NCBI GenBank assembly: GCA_022009855.1
Contig: CP091727.1
Coordinates: forward strand, 682,001 to 746,000
Direction of reading: 5' to 3'
DNA: 64,000 nt
DNA from: Lentisphaeria bacterium
Lineage (GTDB): Bacteria; Verrucomicrobiota; Lentisphaeria; Victivallales; Victivallaceae
Under the pieces are notes generated by a model. It worked only from the letters and a program-made list of their open reading frames with translations. It was not told the DNA's origin and did no database searches. How positions within the stretch are numbered: position 1 is the first letter of the stretch; the number at the start of each line of letters is the position of its first letter. Shown one piece after another: positions 39,398-49,931 of the stretch. The translations under genes were made by a program, and so were the position numbers.

Positions 39398-39508
39398 ATG
39401 CGGCACAGCGTCACAATCAGTGAAAAATCGGGAATCGGCGGCCATCGGCCGACGGGGTCCGCCGTTGCCGTTCTTCCGCTTCGACTTACTCGCGCCGGTC
39501 GGGCCTGA
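39398..39508 (+). CDS. Possible leader peptide upstream of leuA
   Basis: A 36-residue ORF begins 29 bases after the -10 box, with GGGG 6 bases before its ATG. It ends AVAVLPLRLTRAGRA, giving three Leu and several Val/Ile codons near the end. Attenuation of branched-chain amino acid genes often uses such peptides. There is no run of consecutive Leu codons, and no mutually exclusive hairpins were computed, so this is tentative. Confidence 0.3.
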   Translation: MRHSVTISEKSGIGGHRPTGSAVAVLPLRLTRAGRA

Positions 39509-39688
39509 GCAGGTTGCAAGCATTTGATTTTCCCTCCTGCATTCCGGTTCGGCCGGCGTGATCCCCCGCATGAGGAGGGGAGAGTGTTCCATCCCGGTTC
39601 TTCCGAAACAGGAAAATCCTCCGCCTTCCCCGTTTCCTCTTCTCGGAGATTGTCCAACCATTCATTACGATAAAAGGAGAGTTCCATC

Positions 39689-41370
39689 ATGTCAGAGTAT
39701 CCGAAATACCGCCCCGCCGATCCGGTCGAAATCGAAAACCGACAGTGGCCGTCGCGCCGAATCACCACCCCGCCCGTCTGGGCGTCGGTCGATCTGCGCG
39801 ACGGCAATCAGGCGTTTATCCGCCCGATGAATGCGGAAGCCAAACTCCGCTACTTCCAGATGCTCGCCCACATCGGATTTCGGGAGATCGAAGTGGGCTA
39901 TCCGGCCTCATCCCGGGAGGAGTTTGAATTTCTCCGGCAGTTGATCGGGGAGGGAGCAATTCCGGACGACGTCCGTATCTGCGTACTCACCGCCGCCCGG
40001 CCCGACCTCATCGAACGGACCATCGAATCAATCCGGGGCGCGGACCGGGCGACGATCCACTGCTACGCCGCCACCTCCGAACTCCACCGCCGCTTCGTCT
40101 TCAACAAGAGTGAACAGGAACTCACCGACATGGCGGTCGAGAGCACCCGGCAGATCCGCGACGCAGTGGAATCCGCCGGACTCCGCGGCCGCATCGCCTA
40201 TGAATTCTCGCCGGAGGAGTTCAGCGACAGCCGCCTCGGTTTCGTCGTCGACCTCGCCGCCGCCGTCGAAGAGGCGTGGGCGAGCCGCGGCAAGGAGGAG
40301 TTCATTCTGAACCTGCCGGAGACGGTGGAGCGCCGGCCACCCTACGAGTACGCCGACATGATCGAAGCATTCGTGCGACGCTATCCAGCGATGGAACGGA
40401 CCACGCTCAGCGTTCACACCCACAACGACCAGGGGGTGCGGTCGCCGCCGCCGAAATGGCGGTGCTGGCCGGAGCCGAACGGGTCGAAGGAACACTGCTC
40501 GGCCACGGCGAACGCACCGGCAATATGGATCTGGTCACCTTCGCGCTGAACCTCAAATCGCGCGGTGTGGAGCCGGGGCTGGATTTCCGCCGTCTGCCCG
40601 ATATCGTCGATTTCATCGAAGAGGTTTCCGGCATTCCAGTCCATCCCCGCGCCCCCTACGCCGGGGAGCTGGTCTTCACCGCCTTCTCCGGCACCCATCA
40701 GGATGCGATCCGCAAGGGGCTGGCGCGGCAGGCGGAGATCGCCGAAACCTTCCATCAGGGCTGGAAGGTGCCCTATCTGCACATCGATCCCCGGGATGTC
40801 GGCCGCAGCCATGAGGGGCTGATCCGCATCAACAGCCAGTCGGGCAAGGGCGGAGTGGCCTACGTTCTCGAAAACGTCTACGGCATCGAGGTGCCAAAGG
40901 CGATGCAGCCGCAGGTTGCGACGGCGGTCCAGCAGGAGGCCGAAAGTTCCGGAGGCGAACTCACCGCGCCGGACATTCACCGGATCTTTCTGGAGAAATT
41001 CGTCGAACCGTCAGGCCGGATTGAACTCAAGAACTTCCGCATTCAGCGCCCGGCGCCGACCGGCATCGACCAGACAGGCGTCGAACTCGCGCTCAAGGCG
41101 GGCGGCTCGGTCTATGCGGTCATCGGTACCGGCGGCGGCCCGATCGAAGCGGCGGCGGCGGCGCTCCACCGCTGCCCGAGTGTTCCGCCGTTTCAGGTCG
41201 AAGCCTACTCCGAACACGCGCTCGGACGCGGCTCGGATGCCCGGGCGATCGCCTTCCTCGGGCTGCGCACCGGCGACGGCGAGGTGATCTACGGCGCCGG
41301 AATCCACGAGAACGTCAACATCGCGGCGATCACCGCGATGGTCAGCGCCCTCAATCGTTTTCCGGCATAG
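39689..41370 (+). CDS. leuA: 2-isopropylmalate synthase (frameshifted)
   Basis: AAAAGGAGA precedes the ATG. The HMGL-like TIM barrel opens WASVDLRDGNQAFIRPM, with the catalytic Arg-Asp pair in LRDGNQ; IEVGYPASSREEFEF and SVHTHNDQG follow (metal-binding His-x-His). A G5 run at ~40433 shifts the frame inside the HNDQGxA motif; the rest continues AAAEMAVLAGAERVEGTLLG, HGERTGNMDLVTFALNL. The C-terminal regulatory (LeuA allosteric) domain is present to 41370. ~560 residues with the 'LRDGNQA' start indicates the type-2 leuA form. It condenses acetyl-CoA with 2-oxoisovalerate in leucine synthesis. It converges on aroA with a ~20-base overlap. Confidence 0.92.
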
Positions 41371-42628
41371 GCTCGAATCCGGCGCCGAGGGCGCGGAAGT
41401 CCCGGATGAACTCCGGATACGTGACCTCGGCTGCCTCGATTTCCCCGACGACCGTCTCCCCCGGGCGGCGAGTCCGGCCACCGCGAGCGCCATGCCGATC
41501 CGGTGGTCACCGTGGCTGTGAACCTTCGCGCCGTGCAGGGAGCCGCCCCGGATCACCATGCCGTCGGGGAGCTCCTCGATCCGGGCGCCCATCTTCGTGA
41601 GTTCCGCCGTCATCACCGCGATGCGGTCGGTCTCCTTGACCCGGGCCTGCGGCACGTTGACCAGCCTCGTCTCCCCTTCGGCCAGCGCGGCGGCGACCGC
41701 CATCACCGGCAGCGCGTCGGGAGTGGCGTTGAGGTCGAGGGTCCGCCCCTGCAGTCTTCCGGGCGCCGGTTCGACAAAGAGCTCCCCGCCGCGGCGGATC
41801 CTCGCCCCCATCTCTTCGAGCAGAGCGAACACCAGCTTGTCCCCCTGCGCGTCGTCAAAGTCGAGATTGCGGATCTCCACCCCTCCCCCGCGACCGCGGC
41901 GGCGACCAGCGGAAACGCCGCGGTGGAGAAGTCCGCCGGAATCACCCGCTCGAAGGCGCGGTAGCTCTGGCCGCCGGGAATTCGCCAGTGCAGCATATCC
42001 CCGCTGCCGCTCCAGCGGATGCCGAGCGCATCGAGCCAGGCGAGCGTGATTCCGACGTAGGGTTTCTCGTGGAGAAATTCCAGCTCGATCGTCGAATCCT
42101 CCCGGAGCAGCGGCAGGGCGAAGAGCAGCGAGGTGAGGAACTGCGAGGTGGTGCCGTCCACCTTCGTCGCGCCGCCGCGGAGCGGGCCGGAGATCCGGAA
42201 CGGACACTTGCCGCCCTGCGACTCCACCTTGGCGCCGAGCTTCTCCAACGCCGTGAGAAGTCCGGACATCAGCCGGGTGCGCAGCGACGAATCTCCGTCG
42301 AATCCGATCGGGAAATTCTGGAGCGCCGCCACCGAAGTGAGCATCCGAAGCCCGGTTCCCGAATTGCCGAGGTCGAGCGGCGAACCCGGATCGGAAAACG
42401 TCCGCCGGTGCCGGTGATCTCCCAGCGGCCGGGGAACTCCTTCACCGTCGCGCCGAGGCGGCACGCCGCCGCGAGCGTCGAACGGGTGTCGGCAGATTCC
42501 AGCGGCGCGACAAGGGTGCTGGTTCCTTCGGCCAGCAGCGCGGCGGTGATGCCGCGAATGGTGTGTGACTTCGACCCGGTGACCGCGATCGAGCCGCGGA
42601 TCTTCGACGGAACAACTTTCAGATCCAT
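41351..42628 (-). CDS. aroA: 3-phosphoshikimate 1-carboxyvinyltransferase (EPSP synthase, frameshifted)
   Basis: The start MDLKVVPSKIRGSIAVTGSK at 42628. Conserved blocks: GSKSHTIRGITAALLAEGTS, LGNSGTGLRMLTSVAAL, VDGTTSQFLTSLLFALPLL (the catalytic Gln/Ser region), ADFSTAAFPLVAAAV, VKETDRIAVMTAELTKMGA and HGDHRIGMALAVAGLA. About 425 residues, as usual. The frame changes near 42400, 41885 (C5) and 41460. It forms EPSP from shikimate-3-phosphate and PEP on the way to aromatic amino acids. It lies 51 bases after the 5'-nucleotidase gene on the same strand. Confidence 0.92.
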
Positions 42629-42679
42629 ATTTGCTGTTTCACCCTGTTTATGATCGAATCCATTGAAAAACATCCAGCT

Positions 42680-44037
42680 TCACAGCGGACTGCCGGTGCG
42701 CAGCAGTTCGCGCTCAAACGCCTCGCGCTCGGTGAAGGGAAACACCTTCCACTCCCGCCCCGGCTCCGCCAGCAGCGGCTTCAGCACCCGGCTCGAAACG
42801 AGCGTATAATCGGTGAGGGCGAGCGTCAGGCGTTCCGGGGCCTTTACATCGGCGACCTTCCCCGCCCGGCTGACCGAAACCGTCACCCCGGTGAAGACCG
42901 GGATCCGTTTCCACCGTTTCGCCAGTTCGAACTGCTCCTCGGCGAAACGGCGAAGCTCCTTCCGGCTCAGCGCGATCGTGCAGACCCGGTTCTCGTAGGG
43001 AAGCAGCCGGAACAACGCTTCGCGCGTCACCTCCGGGCCGAGGACCCGGCTGCCGGAGCGCACGGCGAAGAGCGCCGCCTCCGCCCCGGTCGCCCGCCGG
43101 AGCGCCTCGCCGCCGATCCTCCCGAACGCGGAGCCGTACTCCCGCGCCTTCGGCCGGCGCAGCGGCTCCTTCAATCGGACGAACGGTCGGAAAAAGTCTT
43201 TCCGCCAGGCGGCACGACAGGGCTCCAGCAGCCGGAGCGCTTCCGGATCGGGCCGCTCCGGGTCGGGCCGGAGCAGTTCGGAACGGATGCGCAGAATCTT
43301 CCGGGTATCGTCATTCACCTCGATCCGGATCCGGGCGACGGCGGCGGCGTGGGAGCCGGACTGCACGTACCAGGCCCGGCCGGCCCGTTCGCCGGGATGC
43401 TCCTCGTGGCTGTGGCCGCCGAGCACCAGGTCGATCTCCGGGAAATCGCGCAGAAAGGCGGAGAGCGCTCCAACCGAACTGTACAGTCCGTTGTGCCAGG
43501 CGAGCACCACCACGTCGGGCCGGGCGGCCCGCACCTCGGGCATCAGCGCGGTCAGCGCGGAGTGCGCCCCCGGAATTTGAATCCATCCCCCGGCAGAACC
43601 CGCTGCGCCATCTTCGGTTCGCTCATGCCGATGACGGCGCAGCGCACGCCGTTCCGTTCGAAAAGCTTCCATTGCACCGCCGGCGGCTCAACCCAGTCCG
43701 CCGCGAGCACCGTGCCGCGAAACGAACGCACCAGCCCGAGCAGGGTGTCGCGGCCGAATTCGTAGTCGTGGTTGCCGGGGACCCAGATGTCGTAACCGTA
43801 GAGATTGAGCATGGCGATCATCGCCTCCCCGCCGCTGTGGCGGGAGATCGAACTGCCCTGCACCGTGTCGCCGCAGTCGATGCGGAGCGCCTCCTTTCCG
43901 CCGGAACGGAGGGCGTATCCGAGCTGCGGCATCGTTTCGAGCCGCCCGTGCAGATCGGTTGTACTGAGGATTTCCAGTTCCGCGCCGGAGAGCAGAAACA
44001 CCACGAGCGCGGCGGAGAGGATCGCGAAATATTTCAT
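42680..44037 (-). CDS. Secreted 5'-nucleotidase / 2',3'-cyclic phosphodiesterase family protein (frameshifted)
   Basis: A signal peptide (MKYFAILSAALVVFLLSGA) leads to the calcineurin-like metallophosphatase motifs: STTDLHGRLE, DCGDTVQGSSIS, VPGNHDYEFG, and later VLAWHNGLYSS and VLGGHSHEEHP (metal-binding His). A C5 run near 43568 shifts the frame inside the catalytic domain. The C-terminal ~250 residues are the 5'-nucleotidase substrate domain (SAFGRIGGEALRRATGAEAA, LLPYENRVCTIALSRKELRR, FTGVTVSVSR). It likely dephosphorylates nucleotides in the periplasm. Confidence 0.85.
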
Positions 44038-44115
44038 AATCACTCAAAATAACTCCGGAGGCGCTTTTTTTCAACCGGAGAGCCGAAAATCTCGTTTTTT
44101 TTTACGATTCCGGAC

Positions 44116-44146
44116 TTGCATGATCGGAGAAACGGGTCCATATTAA
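44116..44146 (+). promoter_or_regulatory. Putative promoter of the small basic protein gene
   Basis: TTGCAT at 44116-44121 with CATATT at 44139-44144 (17-base spacer) or TATTAA at 44141-44146 (19). It leaves a leader of ~60 bases. Confidence 0.4.
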
Positions 44147-44208
44147 TAGACGTTATCGCTTATACAAGTACGAAATATTGAATCAATATAGAACATACGA
44201 GGTGTCAA

Positions 44209-44364
44209 ATGTCTCAGCATCCGAGTCTCCGCGTCGGCGGCAAGATCCGCAAGATCCGCAATGTGATGAAGCGTTATGAGCGCATCAACGTCCTGCTGGC
44301 CGACGGCCGCATCAAGGAGGACAAAGTCCTCGGCCTGCCGAAGACCAAGCCGGTGGAAATCTAA
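44209..44364 (+). CDS. PVC-superphylum small basic protein
   Basis: A 51-residue basic protein (MSQHPSLRVGGKIRKIRNVM… then KRYERINVLL, ending VLGLPKTKPVEI). Proteins of this length that start MSxHPSL and end with a GLPKxK segment are restricted to Chlamydiae, Verrucomicrobia, Lentisphaerae and relatives. The role is unknown, and a nucleic-acid or ribosome association is suspected from the charge. GAGGTG precedes the ATG. It is one of the best taxonomic markers in the window. Confidence 0.85.
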   Translation: MSQHPSLRVGGKIRKIRNVMKRYERINVLLADGRIKEDKVLGLPKTKPVEI

Positions 44365-44451
44365 GCAGCCGCCGGGAACGGGAGGCGCGGAGCGGGCGAC
44401 CGCTGCCGCGCCTTTTGCATTTCCGGAAGAGACACCGCCGGAGGACAACCG

Positions 44452-45427
44452 ATGCAGAACAAGTTCGATACCCTGGTCCCCGACACCATCTTCGCCGCGG
44501 CGGAGCGGGCGCTCGAACGCCGATTCTCCGGCGTTCTCCTGCCGCTGCCGAGCTACATCAACCGCGTCTACGAGATGGAGAGCTGTCGCCGAGAACGTTT
44601 CATTCTCAAATTCTACCGCCCCGGCCGCTGGTCCCGTGACGCCCTGCTCGAAGAACACCTCTTCACCCTCGAATGCAAAGCGGCGGAAATTCCCGTCGTC
44701 GCTCCATTCCGGCTCGCGACCGGCTCCACCCTCGGCGAGACGGCGGACGGCATCTTCTTCGCGGCCTTTCCGAAACGGTGGGGGCGCGCACTCGAAGGCG
44801 GCGACGACGAACTCTGGCTCCGGCTCGGCCTCGCTGCTCGCCCGCATCCACACCGTCGGAGCCACCCGGTCCGCACCGCACCGGGAGGTTCTCGACCCCC
44901 GCGAAACCACCCTGTCGGCAACGGCGCGGCTGCTGAGTTCCGGAGTCGCGGCAGGACGCGTTCTCGACGACCTTTCCGCGGTGCTGAAGGCGCTTCTCCG
45001 GGTTCTGCTGGCGAATTTCCGGCCGGGGGAACGCATCCGTCTCCACGGGGACTGCCACAAGGGAAACGTCCTCGAGCGCCCCGGCGAAGGGCTGATGCTG
45101 ATCGACTTCGACGACATGCTCACCGGACCGCCGGTACAGGACCTCTGGTTGCTGCTGCCCGGTCCGGTAGAGGAGTGCACCCGCGAACTGGAGCTGTTGC
45201 TGCGCGGCTATGAATCGCTGCGGGAGTTCGATCGCAGCAGCCTCGACCAGATCGAACTGCTCCGCGCCATGCGGATGATCTACTTCCTCGACTGGTGCGC
45301 CCGCCAGCGGCATGACCGGAATTTCCGGGAACGCCATCCCGACTGGGGGTCGGATTCCTTCTGGCGGCGGGAAATCGCCTCCCTCGCCGAACAGCTGTCG
45401 ATCATTAATCACGATGGAATTTCTTGA
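44452..45427 (+). CDS. SrkA/RdoA-like stress-response protein kinase (frameshifted)
   Basis: A GGAGG site precedes the ATG. About 325 residues with the aminoglycoside-phosphotransferase-like kinase fold. The N-lobe has LPSYINRVYEMES and RFILKFYRPGRWS, containing the ATP Lys. The C-lobe has the catalytic loop RLHGDCHKGNVL and the metal-binding LMLIDFDDMLTGPPVQDLWL. This 'KFYRPxRW / HGDxHxGN / DFDD…GPxxQDLW' set is that of SrkA (YihE). The frame changes near 44830 between the lobes. Neighbours give no further clue. Confidence 0.8.
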
Positions 45428-45452
45428 AAAATCCCGAATCCGGTGTTACCTT
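45424..45452 (+). promoter_or_regulatory. Putative promoter of the fab cluster
   Basis: TTGAAA (45424-45429), 17-base spacer, TACCTT (45447-45452), 44 bases before fabD. The -10 box is weak. Confidence 0.4.
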
Positions 45453-45495
45453 AACGCATTATCACGGTGATTCAGCAAACCGGAAAGGAGACCGC

Positions 45496-46410
45496 ATGAA
45501 GCCGTTTTTCGTTTTTTCAGGACAGGGAGCCCAGACGGTCGGCATGGGCAGGGACCTCGCCGCCGCCTGCCCGGAAGCCCGGGCGTTCTTCGAAGAGGCC
45601 GACTCCGTGCTCGGCTATGACCAGAGTTCCATCATCTTCGACGGCCCCGTCGAAAAATTGACCGAAAGCCGCTTCTGCCAGCCCGCCATCTACACGATGA
45701 GCTGCGCCGCGCTGGCCGCGTTCCGGGTGAAGTTCCCCGACGTGAAACCGGTCGCCTGCGCCGGTCTCAGCCTCGGCGAATACGGCGCACTCTACGCCGG
45801 CGGCGCCTTCGGCTTTGCCGACGGCCTCCGGCTGCTCGCCCGCCGCGCCGAACTCATGGACGCCGCCTGCCGGAGCACCTCCGGAGGAATGGCGAGCGTC
45901 CTCGGCGGTGATCCTGTGGCAATCCGCGAAGTCTGCGCCGAATGCGGCATCGACGTCGCCAACTACAACAGCCCCGGGCAGATCGTTATTTCCGGCGAGA
46001 AGAGCAAACTCGCCGCCGCGGTCGATGCGCTCAAGGCGCGCGGCATGCGCAAGGTGATTCTGCTCAACGTCGCCGGCGCCTTCCACTCCCGGCTGATGAA
46101 GCCCGCCGGCGATGCGCTGGTCAACGTTCTGGCCACCGCGCCGATCGAACTGCCGGCGATTCCGGTCTACCACAACTTCACCGCCGCCACGGCGAAAAAT
46201 GTCACCGAACTGCGGAACAACCTCGCTTCGCAGGTGGCCGGCTCGGTCCGCTGGGAGGAGTGCGTGCGCGCGATGGTCGCCGCCGGCGGCGATACGATGA
46301 TCGAATTCGGCCCCGGCAACGTGCTGACCGGGCTGCTGCGCCGGACGCTCCCGGAGATCCGCGGCATCAACGTCAACAGCGTCGAAACGCTCGACGCCAT
46401 CGAACTGTGA
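45496..46410 (+). CDS. fabD: Malonyl-CoA:ACP transacylase
   Basis: Intact, 304 residues, with an AAAGGAG site. The N-terminal FVFSGQGAQTVGMGRDL and the active-site Ser in AGLSLGEYGALYAGGAF (GxSxGE) are typical. Also seen are the Arg in RLLARRAELMDAA, the catalytic His in NVAGAFHSRLMKPA, and the Gln-like NSPGQIVISGE. It loads malonyl groups onto ACP for fatty-acid synthesis. It heads the order fabD-fabG-acpP-fabF, all on the same strand with short gaps. Confidence 0.97.
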   Translation: MKPFFVFSGQGAQTVGMGRDLAAACPEARAFFEEADSVLGYDQSSIIFDGPVEKLTESRFCQPAIYTMSCAALAAFRVKFPDVKPVACAGLSLGEYGALYAGGAFGFADGLRLLARRAELMDAACRSTSGGMASVLGGDPVAIREVCAECGIDVANYNSPGQIVISGEKSKLAAAVDALKARGMRKVILLNVAGAFHSRLMKPAGDALVNVLATAPIELPAIPVYHNFTAATAKNVTELRNNLASQVAGSVRWEECVRAMVAAGGDTMIEFGPGNVLTGLLRRTLPEIRGINVNSVETLDAIEL

Positions 46411-46446
46411 ACCCACGAACGCAACGATAAGGAAGGGAAAGAGGAA

Positions 46447-47200
46447 ATGAGTCAGGAAAAACGTCTGGAGGGCAAGGTAGCCCTCGTCACCGGCGGAGCC
46501 CGCGGCATCGGCAAAGCGATCTGCACCCGGCTGGCCGCGGAAGGCGCCGCTCTGGCGATCGTCGACATCATGCTCGACGTTGCGCAGGCGACCGCTGATG
46601 AGTTCAAGGCGGCGGGGGTCAACGCCCGCGCCTACGCCGCGAACGTGGCCAAGTTCGAAGAGGCCGAAAAGACCGTCGCCGCCGTCGTCGCCGATTTCGG
46701 CAAACTCGACATTCTGGTCAACAACGCCGGCATCACCAAGGATACGCTGATGCTCAAGATGACCGAGGATATGTGGGATGCGGTGATCGCCGTCAACCTC
46801 AAGGGCACCTTCAACTTCACCAAGGCCGCGGTCCGGCCGATGATGAAGCAGCGCTCCGGCAAGATCGTCAACATCGCCTCGGTCGTCGGCCGCATGGGGG
46901 AACGTCGGGCAGGCGAACTACTCCGCCTCCAAGGCCGGCGTGATCGCGCTGGCGAAGACCACTGCGAAGGAGTTCGCCACCCGGAACATCCAGGTCAACG
47001 CGGTCGCGCCCGGCTTCATCGAGACCGACATGACCGCCAAGCTGCCGCAGGAGGCGCGTGACGCCTTCCTGACGGTGATTCCGGCCAAACGCGGCGGGCG
47101 GCCCGAGGATGTGGCCAACGTGGTCTACTTCCTCTGCTCGCCGGATTCGGACTATGTCACCGGGCAGGTGATCAACGTCGACGGCGGCATGTTGATGTAA
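46447..47200 (+). CDS. fabG: 3-oxoacyl-ACP reductase (frameshifted)
   Basis: A short-chain dehydrogenase of ~250 residues. NADP site VALVTGGARGIGKAICTRLA; LDILVNNAGITKDTLMLKMT; catalytic Ser in VNIASVVGRMG and Tyr/Lys in ANYSASKAGVIALAKT; ending DYVTGQVINVDGGMLM. A G5 run near 46893 shifts the frame between the Ser and the Tyr. It reduces 3-ketoacyl-ACP in the elongation cycle. Because this is an essential step, the shift is most likely a sequence error. Confidence 0.96.
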
Positions 47201-47262
47201 GATCGATTCGGGCTCGAACGGGCCGGAAATACAAAAAAAATTCGCCTTTATTTGAAAAAAAT

Positions 47263-47291
47263 TTGACTTTTTCCGTTTTTGGCGGCATAGT
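47263..47291 (+). promoter_or_regulatory. Putative promoter of acpP
   Basis: TTGACT (47263-47268), 17-base spacer, CATAGT (47286-47291). It sits in a 168-base AT-rich gap before acpP, which is commonly transcribed on its own at high level. Confidence 0.5.
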
Positions 47292-47367
47292 ATGTGAAGC
47301 TATGCTGATAAATGGAAAAAGCAAACGACATTGAGAACTGATAAACCAAGAAAAGGGGATGCCAAAA

Positions 47368-47607
47368 ATGTCTTCTGTTGCTGACAAAGTGAAAAAGATC
47401 GTCGTCGAACAGCTCGGAGTTTCCGAGGATCAGGTGACTCCGGAAGCCAAGTTCATCGAGGACCTCGGCGCCGACTCGCTCGACCAGGTGGAACTCGTGA
47501 TGGCGCTCGAAGAAGAGTTCGGCTCCGACATTCCGGATGAAGACGCCGAAAAGCTGACCACCGTCGGCGACGCGATCAAATACGTCGAAAGCAAGAGCCA
47601 GGAGTAA
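47368..47607 (+). CDS. acpP: Acyl carrier protein
   Basis: Intact, 79 residues. The phosphopantetheine Ser is in EDLGADSLDQVELVMALEEE (DSL motif). The acidic composition and the IPDEDAEKLTTVGDAIKYVE helix are typical. The start at 47368 has GGGG 10 bases upstream; ATG 47359 is less well spaced. It carries the growing acyl chain between FabD, FabF and FabG, encoded next to it. Confidence 0.97.
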   Translation: MSSVADKVKKIVVEQLGVSEDQVTPEAKFIEDLGADSLDQVELVMALEEEFGSDIPDEDAEKLTTVGDAIKYVESKSQE

Positions 47608-47799
47608 GTTCTCTCCCTGGTCGGCACTGCGTGTGACTCTACGGTCCGGAGCGGTGTCGTTGATGCGGGCCACTCATCGTTCTGTACGTTGGTGGCCCGT
47701 TTTCATGACAGGAATCCGCCGGTTTCCCGTTCCGGCGACGGGCGGAAAAGAAGCGGCAGGTACGGCGTCCGCGCCGGAATATGGAGAAATGAAGTAGGT

Positions 47800-49054
47800 A
47801 TGAACAATCGACGGGTAGTGGTTACCGGTTACGGCGTGGTGTCCTGCGTCGGCAACAATGTACCGGATTTCTGGGATTCCCTGGTCAACGGCCGGTGCGG
47901 TCTGGGCCGGATCACCCGCTTTGATGCGTCGGAGTACCGTACGCAGATTGCCGGTGAGGTCAAGGATTTTGACGTCACGAAGTATATGTCGGCGAAGGAG
48001 GCCAAACGGCTGGACCTTTTCTGTCAGTACGCCATTGCGGCCAGCGATGAAGCGATGGAGACCGCCGGGCTTCCGAAGGAACTGCGCGGCAGCAGCATTG
48101 ATCCTGACCGGGTCGGGGGTGATCGTCTCCAGCGGCATCGGCGGCCTCCACACGATGAGCGAGCAGGACAAACTTCTCATCGAGCGTGGTCCGGGCAAAA
48201 TCTCTCCGCTGCTGATTCCGATGATGATCGGGGATCTCGCCTCCGGCAACATTTCGATCCGCTACGGTGCCGGCGGTCCGAACCTCGGTCTGGTGACCGC
48301 CTGTTCGACTGGCTGTCATTCGATCGGGGAATCGTTCTGGTGCATCAAGCGGGACGACGCCGACGTGATGATCTGCGGAGGAGCGGAGGCTTCGGTGGTC
48401 GCCCTCGGCGTGGCCGGCTTCTGCGCGATGAAGGCGATGAGCCAGCGCAACGACGATCCGCTTCACGCGAGCCGTCCATTCGATCTCAACCGTGACGGTT
48501 TCGTGATGAGCGAAGGGGCCGGCGTGATGATTCTCGAAGAGCTCGAGCACGCGAAGAAGCGCGGAGCGAACATTCTTGCGGAAGTGGTCGGGTACGGCGC
48601 CACCGGCGACGCCTATCACATCACCAGCCCCGCACCCGACGGCAACGGCGGTGCGCGGGCGATCCGGATGGCGATGCGCCACGCCGGGCTGGGCACCGAC
48701 AAGATCGACTACATCAATGCTCACGGCACCAGCACACAGCTGAACGACAAATTCGAAACCATGGCGATCAAGGGAGCGCTGGGCGAAGACGCCTACAAGG
48801 TTTCGGTGAGCAGCACAAAAGGGACCACCGGTCACGGCCTCGGCGCTGCGGGCGGGCTGGAATCGATCGCCTGCGTCAAAGCGATTGAAACCGGCATCAT
48901 TCCGCCGACGATCAACTACGAGACTCCGGATCCGGCCTGTGATCTGGATATTACGCCGAACACCGCCCGGGAACGGAAGGTGGAGGTTGCGCTCAACAGC
49001 AACCTCGGCTTCGGCGGTCACAACGGAGTGGTGATTTTCCGAAAATTCCGGTAA
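47800..49054 (+). CDS. fabF: 3-oxoacyl-ACP synthase II (frameshifted)
   Basis: About 418 residues of thiolase fold. The N-terminus is VVVTGYGVVSCVGNNVPDFW; the active-site Cys is in VTACSTGCHSIGE; the catalytic His residues are in YINAHGTSTQLND and TGHGLGAAGGLES. The end reads NSNLGFGGHNGVVIFRKFR. A G5 run near 48116 shifts the frame before VIVSSGIGGLHTMSE. It condenses malonyl-ACP with acyl-ACP. It is the last gene of the fab cluster, followed by a terminator. Confidence 0.96.
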
Positions 49055-49073
49055 AATCATTGGATTTTCTCCG

Positions 49074-49109
49074 AAAGAGGCTGTTCCCGTGAGCGGGAGC
49101 GGCCTCTTT
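49074..49109 (+). terminator. Rho-independent terminator after fabF
   Basis: Stem AAAGAGGC…GCCTCTTT with an inner CCCG/CGGG pairing, followed by TTCCGTTTTTT. It begins 20 bases after the fabF stop. Confidence 0.85.
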
Positions 49110-49233
49110 TCCGTTTTTTGCATCGGCGATTTGTTTTTACTGAAGTTTTGGAGTATATTTACAGCGGGTGTGGATTTTGGAATCAATTCCGTTAAGATAA
49201 TCAGGAGAGATCCAGTTGAAAGGGAGGCATACG

Positions 49234-49851
49234 ATGAAATTTCTCGCATGGAGTATTTCGGGAGTTGCACTGGCGGTTTTCGTCACGGGTTGCCAGCCGG
49301 ATCTGGCACAGGTCAAACCGGGTTCGCAGGAAGAGTACTGGGAACAGTTCGTCGATCGCAGTTACTCCGGTTTCCGCCCCTCCCGTACAGCGCCCCCGGC
49401 GATTGCCGACAAGGTCTCTCCGGAATTGAGAGAAGCGGAACAGCAGGAACAGCCGGCCGCAGGGGAAACGCAGAGTGAGCAGCTGCCGGCCGTAAATGCG
49501 GCGGATGTCGCCCCCGCCGACGATCCAGTCACCGTAGAAGTCGCCGAAGACAAGGCGACGGTGATCGCTCCGGAAGCGGATCGGAAGGCCGGTGACGGCG
49601 AGAACAAGGCGGCGGTGGAGAAACCGGCGGTGGAGAAACCGGCGGTGGAGAAACCGGCGGCGGAGAAACCGGCGGCGGCGACCGGCGACAGCGTGGTCTA
49701 CGTGGTCAAGCCCGGCGACACGCTCTCCTTCATCGCCAAGAAGTTCTATCACAACGGGGCGCGTTACGACCTGATTCTGAAGGCGAATCCGCAGCTGACC
49801 AATCCGAACGCGCTTCGACCGGGGATGAAACTGCGGATTCCGCAGCTTTGA
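49234..49851 (+). CDS. LysM-domain lipoprotein
   Basis: Intact, 205 residues; GGGAGG precedes the ATG at 49234. A lipoprotein signal with lipobox (ALAVFVTGC) is followed by a low-complexity acidic linker and four VEKPA/AEKPA repeats (around residues 128-148). The C-terminal LysM domain reads VVYVVKPGDTLSFIAKKFYH…LILKANPQLTNPNALRPGMK. LysM binds peptidoglycan, so the protein probably links the membrane to the cell wall. A small hairpin-free gap separates it from phoH. Confidence 0.88.
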   Translation: MKFLAWSISGVALAVFVTGCQPDLAQVKPGSQEEYWEQFVDRSYSGFRPSRTAPPAIADKVSPELREAEQQEQPAAGETQSEQLPAVNAADVAPADDPVTVEVAEDKATVIAPEADRKAGDGENKAAVEKPAVEKPAVEKPAAEKPAAATGDSVVYVVKPGDTLSFIAKKFYHNGARYDLILKANPQLTNPNALRPGMKLRIPQL

Positions 49852-49931
49852 AGCATCCGTCGGAGGAGCCGGGAGCGGCGCACGGGAAACTCGCCCGCGT
49901 GCCGCTCCTTTACCATTGAACCGAATCATCT

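Noticed and set aside
39380..39688. T-box or leucine riboswitch before leuA
   Set aside because: No T-box consensus (AGGGTGGNACCGCG-like) was found, and no other known riboswitch core was recognised.
40425..40445. Programmed ribosomal frameshifting at G5 in leuA (and similar sites in fabG, fabF, pgpH)
   Set aside because: Shifts occur in both directions, in unrelated genes, and at all homopolymer types. No slippery heptamer with downstream structure recurs.
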